Source: Shewanella gaetbuli | GTDB lineage: Bacteria; Pseudomonadota; Gammaproteobacteria; Enterobacterales; Shewanellaceae | DNA: 64,000 bases | Reading direction: 5' to 3' | NCBI RefSeq assembly: GCF_023284065.1 | Contig: NZ_JAKIKP010000005.1 | Span: 186,001-250,000, forward strand | Part shown: in pieces, positions 1 to 9,807 of the stretch | Numbering within the stretch: the stretch's first letter is position 1 | How the letters are laid out: each line of letters starts with the position of its first letter | Translations under genes and position numbers: made by a program | Notes under the pieces: generated by a model | Database searches by the model: none | What the model saw: only the letters and a program-made list of their open reading frames with translations | Told to the model about the DNA's origin: nothing

Positions 1-2149
1 TATCGGCACGTTTCATTAATTCTGATGTGGTTACGGTTTGCTCGCCAAACAAGGTAACGCCAATACTGGTCGTACATTTGAATTCAATGGCGTTTAAATG
101 AAAAGGTGTTTGTAGCTTAAGTAATATTTGGCCACAAATGCGGTTTACCTCATCTGTAGCGGCTTGTTTGTCGGCACTGAGTCCTTCTAAAATAATAACA
201 AATTCATCACCACCAATGCGAGCAAGGGTATCTTCTTTTCTCACGCAACTTTCTAGTCGCTCAGCCATTGAAGTAAGTAGTAAATCGCCCATATCATGCC
301 CGTGGGTATCGTTTAGCATTTTAAAATGATCAATGTCTAAAAACAGCAAAGCATTATTAAGATACTGGTGGTTACTCAAGGCGATGACTCGCCTTAATCT
401 GTCCAGCAATAACCGCCGATTAGGTAAATTGGTGAGTTGATCATAAAAGGCAAGTTGTTGGATTTTTTGCTCTGACTTTTTACGCAGGGTTATGTCATTA
501 ATGGTGATGATATAGTTGGTAATTTGATGCTCATTTTTTACCGCATCTAAATATAAATAGGCTGGAAAACAATGGCCATCTTTATGTTTTTGCCAAACTT
601 CGCCTTCCCAAGCATCTTGGTCTGCAATATTTGGCCACACTTCACGATAAAACTGTTCGTCATAGTTTTCTGGGCATAATATTGAAGGATGCTTGCCGAT
701 TAACTCTTCAGCATCATAGCCGGTGATGTCGGTAAACGATGTATTAACTTGCAAAATATTCTCTTTGGCATCTGTGATTAAAATACCTTCTTGAGAGTCA
801 AACACTTTAGCTGCAAGTAATAGTTTTTGCTCCACTTGCTTGCGTTCAGTAATGTTGGTAATGCCGGTAATGTAACCTGTCACATTTTTACGCTCATCAA
901 ATGAAGGCACATATTGAACCAGTAAACTTTGACCAAACAAATTAATATCATAACTAACCGTTTCGCCACTCAGAACTTTGATGATATGGGGTTTTAATTC
1001 ACGGTAAACGGCTTTACCGACAATTTCTTGCACCTTGCGGCCTATAATCGCTTCTGGCGTTAAATCAAAAAGCTTTGCATAGGGTTGGCTGGCATATATA
1101 TAACGTCCATTTTTATCGCAACTGGCAATGTAAAAGGGAGAGTTATCAGTAATAAATTGTAACTGTTGCTGTTGTTCAATGAGCTTAAGCTCGGTTTGTT
1201 TGTAAAGGGTAATATCTTGGGAGAAACCAGAGAGCGAGATACTGTTATCTAGCGGATTAATGATTCGTTTGCCGCGACAGTGTATCCAACGTACTTGGCC
1301 ATCACTTGGGCGCGTAATGGTGTATTGAACACGATGCTCTTTTCCGGTTTTAATGCAGTTTTGTAATGATTGGTGGAATGCTTCGTGAAATTGAAGGTGC
1401 ATTAATGACAACAATGTACTGAGGTTGGTTTCATCGTGCTGGTTAAGCCCATACAATTGATACATTTGTGGGTCGCAAATGGCCTCGCCTGTTTCAATGT
1501 CTAAATCCCAATAGCCGACCTCTGAAAAGGTTAATGCTTCTTCAAGTCGATGTTCACTTTTTTCTAATGCGCGGGTTATTGCATTGTTTTTACGGCTTTG
1601 CTCAATTAAATAAAGGGTGTTTTCAGCAAAAGCGGCATACAGTGACAGCGTGACATTAATGAGCTGTCTTGAGGCACCTTGAAAGTGTTGTTTTGCCTGT
1701 GCCTTTGCTTGTTCTAGTGTGGCGCCTTTTTGTAGCGCTTGAACCTGAATTGCAAGGTCAAAGTCATTTTCTAAAATATGTGCAGCCAACCAGTTGGTAA
1801 GAAAAGTAATCAGGCTTTTGAGTAGTTCATCTGTTGGCGTTGTTTCAAATTCGGCTTTTAATTGAGCCAGTTTGCTGGTGAAGCGTTGATGTTCTTTTTG
1901 GTGGCTGTCGGCATTAGTGTGATTAGGTAAAAAGGCTTGCCAAAGCTTTTCTTCGGTTTCAAAGTGATATTTTGTGTAGGCAATAAGCTCGTTTATAACG
2001 GTGATGAGTTCATTTTTATCGCAGTTTAGAATCGCCTGATTGGTAAGCTTATTTAGAATAATAACCAAATTCTGGTGCTGGAAATCGATGTCATCAATAC
2101 CACAGCAAAAATTCGTGTTCCATGGGAAAATGTTAATTTGCTCACTCAA
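1..2149 (-). CDS. Bacteriohemerythrin-PAS-GGDEF signalling protein (3' end outside window)
   Basis: Likely diguanylate cyclase coupling an oxygen-binding di-iron domain to cyclic-di-GMP. Reading the minus strand gives an open frame from a TTG at 2149, preceded by AAGGA seven bases upstream; there is no in-frame ATG and a stop lies just upstream. Residues 1-130 carry the hemerythrin ligand pattern: H25, H62-x3-E66, H83-x3-H87 and H124-x4-D129. Several PAS/PAC modules follow, then a GGDEF domain with an intact GGDEF motif and an RxxD (RKED) product-inhibition site five residues before it. The frame runs off the left edge near the end of the GGDEF domain, so a C-terminal EAL domain cannot be excluded. 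It lies just downstream of the DMSO respiration operon on the same strand. Domain reading is firm; the signal sensed (oxygen, NO or redox) is inference. Confidence 0.88.
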   Translation of the reverse strand, partial: MSEQINIFPWNTNFCCGIDDIDFQHQNLVIILNKLTNQAILNCDKNELITVINELIAYTKYHFETEEKLWQAFLPNHTNADSHQKEHQRFTSKLAQLKAEFETTPTDELLKSLITFLTNWLAAHILENDFDLAIQVQALQKGATLEQAKAQAKQHFQGASRQLINVTLSLYAAFAENTLYLIEQSRKNNAITRALEKSEHRLEEALTFSEVGYWDLDIETGEAICDPQMYQLYGLNQHDETNLSTLLSLMHLQFHEAFHQSLQNCIKTGKEHRVQYTITRPSDGQVRWIHCRGKRIINPLDNSISLSGFSQDITLYKQTELKLIEQQQQLQFITDNSPFYIASCDKNGRYIYASQPYAKLFDLTPEAIIGRKVQEIVGKAVYRELKPHIIKVLSGETVSYDINLFGQSLLVQYVPSFDERKNVTGYITGITNITERKQVEQKLLLAAKVFDSQEGILITDAKENILQVNTSFTDITGYDAEELIGKHPSILCPENYDEQFYREVWPNIADQDAWEGEVWQKHKDGHCFPAYLYLDAVKNEHQITNYIITINDITLRKKSEQKIQQLAFYDQLTNLPNRRLLLDRLRRVIALSNHQYLNNALLFLDIDHFKMLNDTHGHDMGDLLLTSMAERLESCVRKEDTLARIGGDEFVIILEGLSADKQAATDEVNRICGQILLKLQTPFHLNAIEFKCTTSIGVTLFGEQTVTTSELMKRAD

Positions 2150-2267
2150 CAGGCTATCCTTAATATTGCCAAACTCCGTTGTACAATATTAAGTATAGAC
2201 ATTTTTTTGAAAGTGCCATTTTGTTGGCGATTTTTTATTAGCACTCGCTAAACTTTGTGGGGTAATG

Positions 2268-2720
2268 TCACTGCCTACCCATATTTTTACTGGCTTTACG
2301 TTGCTGTTTTCTTTGTTTTTCAAGTTGTTCCATAGCCGTAAGGGTTTTGTGGGCTTTATTCACTAGTGCATTAGCGTGCTCAGAACTGTGTTGCTGTATT
2401 TCATTGGCTAAATTCACCGATAATGACAACACCAATTGCTCTGCTTGAGAAAGATCTTTGTGTTCAGCTTCTTTAACAAACAACAAGATAAAGCATTGAA
2501 ATAGAGCGTCAAATGCTTGTTCGATATTGATTTTATAATCGTTATCTTGTGGCTTTTCAGGCAACTCAATCATGGCTGAAATTAAATTGCATACCGTTGC
2601 TGAGCTGGTTGCTCCAACAAAAAGTGAATTAAGCTCGGTTTGCTGTGATAAAAAAATATTAAGCTGATTGGCATACTCGGCTTTGTGCCACTGCTCATTT
2701 ACAGAGCGAATAACAGTCAT
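2268..2720 (-). CDS. dmsH: DmsH-like small protein, last gene of DMSO operon
   Basis: 150-residue soluble protein with no signal peptide and no recognisable catalytic motif. The C-terminus is very basic and glutamine/lysine-rich (QLEKQRKQQRKASK). It starts 12 bases after the TorD-like chaperone gene and ends the operon. In the Shewanella oneidensis dms cluster the gene after the chaperone dmsG is called dmsH and has no established function; the symbol rests on position, length and context rather than a recognised domain. A cytoplasmic role in maturation of the reductase is a guess from context. Confidence 0.6.
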   Translation of the reverse strand: MTVIRSVNEQWHKAEYANQLNIFLSQQTELNSLFVGATSSATVCNLISAMIELPEKPQDNDYKINIEQAFDALFQCFILLFVKEAEHKDLSQAEQLVLSLSVNLANEIQQHSSEHANALVNKAHKTLTAMEQLEKQRKQQRKASKNMGRQ

Positions 2721-2732
2721 TTGCCTCTCCTG

Positions 2733-3410
2733 TTATTTAAATAATCGCATCGGCATTGGGATAACATTTAAGGTGCTAGCGAGTACGGTTTCAAAGTCTT
2801 TTGCTAACAACACTAAGCCTCTATAAAAATCTGTTTCAGCATGTTCTGCAGCCAGCTCAAGGCAGCGGCCTGACCATGGCAACATGTGTTGCTGTAATAA
2901 AATAATTAATGCTTCTTTTGCCACACTACCTTCTGGTGCATTGGTTTGTTGAGCGTCAATTATTTGTGCCAATAGCTGATCAATTACCGCATAAAATAGT
3001 GCAATGTGGTCAACTGGCTGGTTGTATTTTAAGTCAAAACTCACTCCGATGCTTTTATAAAACTGCATCAAGGTAATGGTCGATTCATCATTTAAAATAC
3101 CTTGCTCGCCTAAATAAACTGAGCCCCAAGGCATAGCTTTAGGTTCGCCTGGTCCAAAAAATAACTGACCATAGTCGAGTTTAAGATTAGTAAGCTGTTC
3201 CGTGTCCCATTGAGCGATGAACTGGGTTAAATACTGTTTTCCTTGTTGGTTTGCTGCTGAGTCGGTAAATGCCGGCCAGTTTTGAGCAAGGTCGTTTTCA
3301 ATAAACAGAGCAAGGGTGTCAGCCGTTGGGTAATTAACCAAGCTATGGTGCAATATTCTCGCTGCTGCTTGTAATTCACTCAGGTCAATTGCTGTATTTA
3401 AATGGGTCAT
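2733..3410 (-). CDS. dmsG: TorD/DmsD-family chaperone for DMSO reductase
   Basis: Cytoplasmic all-helical redox-enzyme maturation protein that should bind the Tat signal of DmsA and assist molybdopterin cofactor insertion before export. Residues about 78-101 carry the family block (D-Y-x-x-LFFGPGEP...PWGSVYL) and residues about 130-136 the signature QPVDH, matching the E-P-x-D-H motif of TorD/DmsD proteins. Length (225 residues) is normal for the family. It sits between dmsB and the small dmsH-like gene with short gaps, consistent with one transcript. The substrate assignment comes from its place beside dmsAB. Confidence 0.88.
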   Translation of the reverse strand: MTHLNTAIDLSELQAAARILHHSLVNYPTADTLALFIENDLAQNWPAFTDSAANQQGKQYLTQFIAQWDTEQLTNLKLDYGQLFFGPGEPKAMPWGSVYLGEQGILNDESTITLMQFYKSIGVSFDLKYNQPVDHIALFYAVIDQLLAQIIDAQQTNAPEGSVAKEALIILLQQHMLPWSGRCLELAAEHAETDFYRGLVLLAKDFETVLASTLNVIPMPMRLFK

Positions 3411-3460
3411 GGAATGTTCCTATGAGAAAAAGGGCGCCTCAGTAAAGGCGCCTTTAACAA

Positions 3461-4126
3461 TTATACTTCTGCGTAATTTAAGATTTCACCTTGACGACCA
3501 CCATGCTTATTCGCTTTGATGATCAAGTTTGGAGAAGTAATGCTTTCTGACGGTAGTGGCGCAATATGACCATCACCATTGCCGTACTTCTCTCTAAGGT
3601 TATCCATTGTGTCAAAGTCGAGTGCACGAAGTGGGCACGAACCAACACAAATAGGCAGTTTGCCTTCAGCTAAACGGTCGAAACAGCCGTCACATTTGGT
3701 CATTACCTTACGTTGAGTATCTAATTGTGGCGCGTCATAAGGACAGGCTTTAGCACAGCTGCTACAACCAATACATAGATCAGTTGCCACATGAACAAGG
3801 CCATCTTCACGACGTTTGTGCATTGCACCTGTTGGACAGGCTTTAACACATACTGGCTCATTACAATGGTTACAGCCAATTGAAGCGTAGTAGGTAAACA
3901 CGCTTTGCTCAAAGCTGCCATCACCATTGGTAGACCAGGTTCCGCCACCGTATTCATACACACGACGCCAGTTTACACCTTCAATTTGAGGTACGCCTTG
4001 CTCTACCGAGTCGTTACCTTTGCGAATCACTTCGCCTTGTCTGTCTTTACATGAAACATGACACGCTTTACAACCAGTGCACTTGGTGGTGTCTAAATAA
4101 AAACCATATTGGGTTTGTTCAGTCAT
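3461..4126 (-). CDS. dmsB: DMSO reductase iron-sulfur subunit DmsB
   Basis: Electron-transfer subunit with four [4Fe-4S] clusters. Four ferredoxin-type cysteine groups are visible: CTGCKACHVSC near residue 16, CNHCNEPVCVKAC, CIGCSSCAKAC, and a last group with wide spacing (CDGC ... CVGSC). There is no signal peptide, as expected for a subunit exported by the Tat system bound to DmsA. It follows dmsA by 14 bases. No DmsC-type membrane anchor is present nearby; in the Shewanella extracellular system electrons arrive instead through the DmsE/DmsF conduit. Confidence 0.94.
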   Translation of the reverse strand: MTEQTQYGFYLDTTKCTGCKACHVSCKDRQGEVIRKGNDSVEQGVPQIEGVNWRRVYEYGGGTWSTNGDGSFEQSVFTYYASIGCNHCNEPVCVKACPTGAMHKRREDGLVHVATDLCIGCSSCAKACPYDAPQLDTQRKVMTKCDGCFDRLAEGKLPICVGSCPLRALDFDTMDNLREKYGNGDGHIAPLPSESITSPNLIIKANKHGGRQGEILNYAEV

Positions 4127-4140
4127 TGTTGTTTACTCCA

Positions 4141-6654
4141 TCAAGCTTTAGCGATTTGCACACGGTTTGTATGTTGTGGGTTACCTTTTGCGAACGGGCT
4201 AGGTTGGTAACGGGTTAAGGTATTAATACAGCCACCAATATCAACTACGTGACCAGATGGCCCCATACGTCCAGTCGGGTCTGGTTGATACCATGCACCT
4301 TGTCCTAAGGCTAATACGCCTGGCGCAACACGAGGTGTTACACGCACAGGTAATTCAATGGTGCCACGTTTGCTCCATACTTGAACTTTAGTGCCTTGAG
4401 TTAAGCCTTCTTTGCCCGCATCCATTGGGTTCATCCATACCGCATCTTCAACAGCTTCACGTAACCAAGGTACGTTATGATAGCTAGAGTGAGTACGGCC
4501 TTTGGTGTGGTATCCCACTAATTGGTAAGGGTAGTCTTCAGAAGTATCTTCATCGTCATAGCCTTCCCATGTTGCTTGATACATAGGTAAGCCAGAAATG
4601 TAGTCACCTTTAATGGTGTCATCAAATTCCCATTCAGCACCTTTTTGCGCCATTTTTAATGAGAACAGCTCAATTTTACCTGATGGGGTATTAACTGGGT
4701 TGCCACCATTAATGTAGCTGTCTAATGCCACTACTGGTGTGCCATTGAATGCACGGAATACACCTTGCTCTTGTGCTTCTTCATAGGTTGCAGGTAATGG
4801 TGGTTGTGCATTGGCGTTGTTAGCATTAGTACGGGTTTTTTCGTATAATTCTGCTAACCAACCAGCTTCATCTTTACCTTCGGTGTATTCTCCGCCTTTA
4901 CCCATTTTGTCTGCAATTAATGCACACATGTCGTACATTGATTTACATTCCCATAATGGGTCAATGGCCGCTTTCATGGCGACTAAGTAGCCCATAATGC
5001 CTGAAGCGTAGCTGTCGTTGACTAGGTCATTTGACTCTAACCATGAGGTGTCTGGTAGTAAAATGTCAGCAAATTTAGCCGATGGTGTCATCCAGCAGTC
5101 ACAAGAAACAATTAGCTCACACTTAGTGTCGTCTTCAAGTATTTTTGATATGCCGTTTGAGTCAGAGTGTTGGTTAACTAACGCATTTGAGTTAATGGCA
5201 AAAATGGCTTTTAAGTCTGCACCTAGTGGTGTGTCTAAATCTTCAGTGCCGCGAATACCATCTTTACGTGCCGTCATTTCGTGACCACGCTCAATAGCAT
5301 CTGGGAAAGTAAAGAATGAGATAGACTCTTTAACTGGGTTGCTTAAACCAGACATACCACTGTTACTTAAGCTGCCTTGGCTTGGTAGCGCGCCGTTACT
5401 TACACCTGGCTGGCCCACTTTACCTGTTAAGAATGACAACATGTAACATGAACGCATAGCTTGCTCACCGTTTGCATGACGGTTAACACCTGCACCTGTA
5501 ATGATAAATGGTGCGCGCGCATTCATGATTTTGCTGGCAAGATTTTTGATGTTGCTTTCTGAAACACCACAAATTTTTGCTGCCCATTCAGGTGTTCTAG
5601 CACCTTCATTAACAAACTTACCTTGGCCAAGAATATAGTCTTGATAGTTTTCATCTGGGTTGATGTAAGGCACATAAGCCAGTTTTTGTTCATCACCAGA
5701 TTGTTCAAACTCTGCTTTTAGGTTAGCTAATGACTGACGGTCGTAACCCACACAGTATTTGTCTAAGAATGATTTAGAGTGAGTATCTACCCAACCTGAG
5801 CTGATCATTTCATAGGCAATACCTTCTGCTAATGCTGCGTCAGTGCCAGGGCGAATTGGATACCAAGTATCTTCTTTACCTGTCATTGAGTCAGTGTAGC
5901 GAGGGTCAATCATGATCACTTCAAGTTCTGGGTTATTTTTAATGGCTTGCAGATAATCATATCCTTCACCTGAACCCGACTGGCGCATTTCACTTGGGTT
6001 ATAACCTAAGCCAATAAATAAATCACTGTCTTGTAATGCTAATAAGTTTGAGCCAGAAGTACTGCCAAAACCTGTTGCCGCAGCAGCTTCATTTTGCTGT
6101 GCCCAAGAGTAGTTACCATAAATATTTAAGAAACCGCCATTGAGGTTTAATACACGGTTAAAACAGTTAGAGCTTGAGAAGCCGTAGTAAGCGCCTGTAC
6201 CGTAAAGTTTTAGAATTGACTTATTGCCATATTCGTTGGCAATACGTTGTAATTCACTTGCAATAGTTGATGCCGCTTCATCCCAAGAAATGGGGACAAA
6301 CTTACCTTCACCACGCTTACCAACACGTCTCATTGGGGTTTTTAAACGATCAGGTGCATAAGTACGTTGTCTTAACGAGCGACCACGAGCACAAGCGCGT
6401 ATTTGGTGGTTATCACCGTATTCGTCAGTGGTTTCGTTATCAGCTTCAACGCGGGTGATCACCCCGTCACTGCTAAATACTTTAACAGGGCAGTTAGAGC
6501 CACAGTTTACTAAACATGCTGACCATGTATGGGTTTCTTCCACTGGCGGTACTTCAGGGACTTTATTTGGCTCATCAGAGCTGGTTTTACAGCCGGTAAT
6601 GGTAGCGGCACAACTTAGTGCGGCACTGGCTTTTAAAAAACTTCTACGTTCCAT
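4141..6654 (-). CDS. dmsA: DMSO reductase catalytic subunit DmsA, Tat-exported lipoprotein
   Basis: Molybdopterin enzyme reducing dimethyl sulfoxide to dimethyl sulfide. The N-terminus has a twin-arginine motif (ERRSFLK) and then a lipobox I-T-G-C with Cys22, so the protein looks Tat-exported and lipid-anchored. This fits reports that the Shewanella enzyme sits on the outer membrane facing outward. C47-x3-C51-x3-C55 and C88 would bind the FS0 [4Fe-4S] cluster. The YGNYSxAQ block around residue 183 corresponds to the region supplying the serine ligand of molybdenum in DmsA enzymes. 837 residues is normal for the family. It lies between dmsF and dmsB in a compact operon. Confidence 0.95.
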   Translation of the reverse strand: MERRSFLKASAALSCAATITGCKTSSDEPNKVPEVPPVEETHTWSACLVNCGSNCPVKVFSSDGVITRVEADNETTDEYGDNHQIRACARGRSLRQRTYAPDRLKTPMRRVGKRGEGKFVPISWDEAASTIASELQRIANEYGNKSILKLYGTGAYYGFSSSNCFNRVLNLNGGFLNIYGNYSWAQQNEAAAATGFGSTSGSNLLALQDSDLFIGLGYNPSEMRQSGSGEGYDYLQAIKNNPELEVIMIDPRYTDSMTGKEDTWYPIRPGTDAALAEGIAYEMISSGWVDTHSKSFLDKYCVGYDRQSLANLKAEFEQSGDEQKLAYVPYINPDENYQDYILGQGKFVNEGARTPEWAAKICGVSESNIKNLASKIMNARAPFIITGAGVNRHANGEQAMRSCYMLSFLTGKVGQPGVSNGALPSQGSLSNSGMSGLSNPVKESISFFTFPDAIERGHEMTARKDGIRGTEDLDTPLGADLKAIFAINSNALVNQHSDSNGISKILEDDTKCELIVSCDCWMTPSAKFADILLPDTSWLESNDLVNDSYASGIMGYLVAMKAAIDPLWECKSMYDMCALIADKMGKGGEYTEGKDEAGWLAELYEKTRTNANNANAQPPLPATYEEAQEQGVFRAFNGTPVVALDSYINGGNPVNTPSGKIELFSLKMAQKGAEWEFDDTIKGDYISGLPMYQATWEGYDDEDTSEDYPYQLVGYHTKGRTHSSYHNVPWLREAVEDAVWMNPMDAGKEGLTQGTKVQVWSKRGTIELPVRVTPRVAPGVLALGQGAWYQPDPTGRMGPSGHVVDIGGCINTLTRYQPSPFAKGNPQHTNRVQIAKA

Positions 6655-6684
6655 TCATTTATCCTCAGTAACTAAACGATGCGT

Positions 6685-8679
6685 TTAACGCAACTTGTAG
6701 GTAAACGACAACATCACTTGGTGTGCGTTATAGTTATGGTTGATATCACCCAGGGTAATCATCCCCGGAATGTCATTAACCCCTACGTTGGCTGCATCGG
6801 TGTCGAAATAGCGTTCATAGCGGTAAGTAATTTTGAGTGCCATTTGTTCGTTCATGGCGTAGTCGGCATACAGGCTGGCACTGTGGTTATAGCTAAAGTA
6901 GTCGCCATAAGGGCTGGTGCCATCAGTAATGACATAGGTGTCACTTACCGAGTTGCTGAATAGGTAGTCAACGCCTAATGTCAGCTTGTCTTGCATTAAG
7001 CCGCTGTAGCTTGCGCCTAGGCCTAAGTTGACAAATTCATCTTCAATGTCGGCTGCCCAGTCAGGGCGTGCAAAGCCTTGGCTACCCACTTGGTTAGAGT
7101 TAATCCATTGCTGGCCGGCAAATACGTAGCCATCAATATGCTGATTGAAAGCCATGTTCAGGTTAATGTCGTAGCCATAATCTTCTGATTCAGTGAGGCC
7201 GATTTGGGTGTCGTCATACTCGTCTTTGGCGTAACGGGTAGTGACATCGAGGCTTAACCAGTTTGTTGGCGTGTGGTTCATTCGCAGCTCAACAGCGTTA
7301 CGGGTACGGTCGGCTAAGTAGTACTTGCGCATTAAGCTGTTGTCTTCTGATGAGGTCAGGTCGTTGGCCTCATACTCAGAGCCAGAGCGGTTGGCATGCT
7401 GTGCTTTGATGTTGAAGTTAAAGTTGTCGAATGCACGGACATTAAACTTCATCCATAGGCTGTCGTCGTGGGTTTGTTCACGGTCGCTATAAGTGCGTTC
7501 AACTTCTTTACGGTCATAACCTGCTTGTAGGCGATAACCACTGGCGATGCGATAACTGGCGTTCACTTTGTAAGTATTACGCTCAATGTCTTGTGGCACG
7601 TTTTGTCTAAAGGCGCCGGTTAAGCTATTGAAGTTGTATTGAGCAAACTCAGCACTTGAGCTTTGATTGTCTCGTTTGCTGTAGTCGACACTACCCCCCA
7701 GACGTAACCGGTTGGTTAGCATAGAGGTCAGGGCGTAACGTGCATCTAAGGTGTCCACTTGGCCGTCCCAGCTTTGTAATGGGTTGCCGGTCATTTGAAT
7801 CAGGTTGTCATCTTGAATCATGCGTCCGGTGACAATGCGACCGTTCATGAAGGTGCGATTGATATTGTACTGACCTGACAATGACACTTGATGAGCTTGG
7901 TTATCAGGCGTTGCCGAGTACACATCGTTAGCATAAGGCAAGCTTAAGTGGTCGATGTGGTTCTCATACACGCTGCCAAAGTAACTTAGCTCGGTAAGCC
8001 AGTTTTGGCCTGAAAAGTGAATGCCGGCATCAAACTGTTTGGTGGTGGCATCAATAGGCTGCCCAAAGTTAATGGGGCTGGGTGACACTAAGCTGCTTGA
8101 TTTGGTGCCGGTTTTAGCTTCTTGGCTGTAGTTAACAAAGGCGCCATAAAAGTCTTGGCCATAGTCAAACCCTAAACCGACTTTTTCACGGCGCAGGCCT
8201 AAATCAAATACGTTAAGGGTATCTGATGGTGTGAGCATGCCGTTGTTGTGCCACAGTGGGCTTTCAACATCACCGGCTTGATAGGTTTTAATGGCGTCGT
8301 AGTCGAGGTTAAATTGGTATAAGCCTGCTTTGCCGCCTGATAAGCGGGCAAAGCCATTATCCATTCCCAGTTGGTGGGCTTGAATTTGTGCTTGATAACC
8401 TGAGTCACCTTGGTATTTCACATCACCACTGACCGCACCAATGCCGCCATCTTTGCCTGTGCCTAAGGCATTGCCCGCATGCACATCGCTGACATCGTTA
8501 TAGCCTGCACTAACAGAGACTTCACCTGTATAGCCTGTGGTGTTGGTGCAGCGTTTACATTCATAGCGTTCTGTATTAACAGACTCAGTATTGGCTTGAT
8601 TGACACCAAAGTTGGCCGCCATAGCTGGTGTTGCGGCGACAGCCATCGCTAAGGTGATCATATTACGTTTAAATGACAT
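6685..8679 (-). CDS. dmsF: MtrB-like outer-membrane beta-barrel DmsF
   Basis: Outer-membrane barrel expected to sheath the decaheme cytochrome DmsE and pass electrons through the membrane to DmsAB. A signal peptide ends near ATPAMA-ANF. Soon after comes the CXXC motif (ECKRC) typical of the MtrB/PioB family, followed by many alternating aromatic/polar strands and a C-terminal YKLR end. An ATG at 8694 overlaps the dmsE stop (TAATG), but I choose the ATG at 8679: GGAGAG lies at good spacing before it and it directly begins the signal peptide. 664 residues. Confidence 0.92.
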   Translation of the reverse strand: MSFKRNMITLAMAVAATPAMAANFGVNQANTESVNTERYECKRCTNTTGYTGEVSVSAGYNDVSDVHAGNALGTGKDGGIGAVSGDVKYQGDSGYQAQIQAHQLGMDNGFARLSGGKAGLYQFNLDYDAIKTYQAGDVESPLWHNNGMLTPSDTLNVFDLGLRREKVGLGFDYGQDFYGAFVNYSQEAKTGTKSSSLVSPSPINFGQPIDATTKQFDAGIHFSGQNWLTELSYFGSVYENHIDHLSLPYANDVYSATPDNQAHQVSLSGQYNINRTFMNGRIVTGRMIQDDNLIQMTGNPLQSWDGQVDTLDARYALTSMLTNRLRLGGSVDYSKRDNQSSSAEFAQYNFNSLTGAFRQNVPQDIERNTYKVNASYRIASGYRLQAGYDRKEVERTYSDREQTHDDSLWMKFNVRAFDNFNFNIKAQHANRSGSEYEANDLTSSEDNSLMRKYYLADRTRNAVELRMNHTPTNWLSLDVTTRYAKDEYDDTQIGLTESEDYGYDINLNMAFNQHIDGYVFAGQQWINSNQVGSQGFARPDWAADIEDEFVNLGLGASYSGLMQDKLTLGVDYLFSNSVSDTYVITDGTSPYGDYFSYNHSASLYADYAMNEQMALKITYRYERYFDTDAANVGVNDIPGMITLGDINHNYNAHQVMLSFTYKLR

Positions 8680-8693
8680 TGTGTTGCTCTCCA

Positions 8694-9641
8694 TTAGCGT
8701 TGTAGCAGGCTGCCAGATGGGTGGTTAGACCCGTGAATTTGGCCGTGACAGTTCAAACAGCTTTTACCGCCACCGAATGCATCCATACCTGGCTCTGGTA
8801 CTACACGAGAGGCGTGACCGTCAGGGGCATGACATTGCTGACACAGTTGTGGTGCGCGGCTATCGAGTAGGTTGTCGTTAACACTGCCGTGTGGGTTATG
8901 ACAGCTACTGCAATCTTCAGTGACAGGGGCATGCTCCCATAGGAATGGGCCACGTTTTTCAGCGTGACAGCTGTAACAGGTGTCGTTAACGGTAGGCTTA
9001 ACCAGTGCGCTTTCGCTCATTGAACCGTGTGGTGCATGACAGTCAATACAGGTCATTTGGTCCCACTTCATTGGGTGAGAAGAGCGCTTGTTCATGTCGG
9101 CTTTTTCTTTGGTGTGACATGAAGTGCAGGTGTCGTTAACAGACAGTTTGTCTAGAGCAGGGTCTTTGGCTGCATGAATAGTATGGCAGTCAGCACAGGC
9201 TACTTCTTCAAGGTTATGGGTGCTGGTATGCCATGCCATTTGCTCAGGGTCGTTATGACAACCTTGGCAGACGGTGTTTTGTGTTTGTGGGCTTAGTTTG
9301 CTGTCTTTACCAAAGGCAATCATGGGTTCTTTGCCGCCTTTGTTGTGAGTACCTTGTGGGCCGTGGCAGGCTTCACACTGTAGGCCAGCCATAGGAGACT
9401 CGCTGTTGGTGATTTTGCCGTGTGCGCCATCAAACAGAGCCATGACATCGTCGTTTTTGCGGTGACACATAAGGCAGCTGTCAGCGCCTTTAGGTGAGTA
9501 TTGGCCTTGTTCAAACTTTTCTACCAACTGAGCTTCAAGTTGGTCGCTGTTGAGGTTATCCCATGGCGTAGCATGCGCCATGGTGGTGAGGCTTAATATT
9601 GAAATAACACCTATGGCTAAGGTGCGAAATATCGATTTCAT
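8694..9641 (-). CDS. dmsE: Periplasmic decaheme cytochrome c DmsE (MtrA family)
   Basis: Ten CXXCH haem-binding motifs are visible (CLMCH, CEACH, CQGCH, CADCH, CTSCH, CIDCH, CYSCH, CSSCH, CQQCH, CLNCH) after a signal peptide ending TTMAHA. This matches MtrA-family cytochromes that accept electrons from the quinol dehydrogenase CymA and span the outer membrane inside an MtrB-type barrel. A TTG at 9668 would add nine residues; the ATG at 9641 has AAAGG at good spacing and starts the signal peptide, so it is preferred. First gene of the dms operon. Confidence 0.94.
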   Translation of the reverse strand: MKSIFRTLAIGVISILSLTTMAHATPWDNLNSDQLEAQLVEKFEQGQYSPKGADSCLMCHRKNDDVMALFDGAHGKITNSESPMAGLQCEACHGPQGTHNKGGKEPMIAFGKDSKLSPQTQNTVCQGCHNDPEQMAWHTSTHNLEEVACADCHTIHAAKDPALDKLSVNDTCTSCHTKEKADMNKRSSHPMKWDQMTCIDCHAPHGSMSESALVKPTVNDTCYSCHAEKRGPFLWEHAPVTEDCSSCHNPHGSVNDNLLDSRAPQLCQQCHAPDGHASRVVPEPGMDAFGGGKSCLNCHGQIHGSNHPSGSLLQR

Positions 9642-9742
9642 AGTGAGTGGCCTTTGAGTGTGTCGCAATTAAAAACGATTCTGAAAAATTGCTGGTAGTA
9701 CGATGGGGTTACTTTAAAGGCAAAAAAAACTGATATAAGTCA

Positions 9743-9765
9743 TAACCTTTAATTTTATAAGGTTA
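9743..9765. repeat. Inverted repeat in dms leader
   Basis: Perfect 7-bp arms TAACCTT and AAGGTTA separated by nine AT-rich bases, about 100 bp upstream of dmsE. It could be an operator or an RNA hairpin in the leader. No family assignment is possible from sequence. Confidence 0.4.
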
Positions 9766-9784
9766 ATCAGGTTTTGAACTTTTT

Positions 9785-9800
9785 AGTGAGATTACGCACA
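9785..9800. promoter_or_regulatory. CRP-like site upstream of dms operon
   Basis: AGTGA-GATTAC-GCACA matches the CRP consensus TGTGA-N6-TCACA at 8 of 10 positions and lies about 145 bp upstream of dmsE. CRP is an established regulator of anaerobic respiration genes in Shewanella. The site is an inference from the match. Confidence 0.5.
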
Positions 9801-9807
9801 AAAATTT

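Noticed and set aside
6679..6963. Open frame opposite the start of dmsF/dmsA junction
   Set aside because: Antisense to well-supported dms genes; no domain and no ribosome binding site logic.
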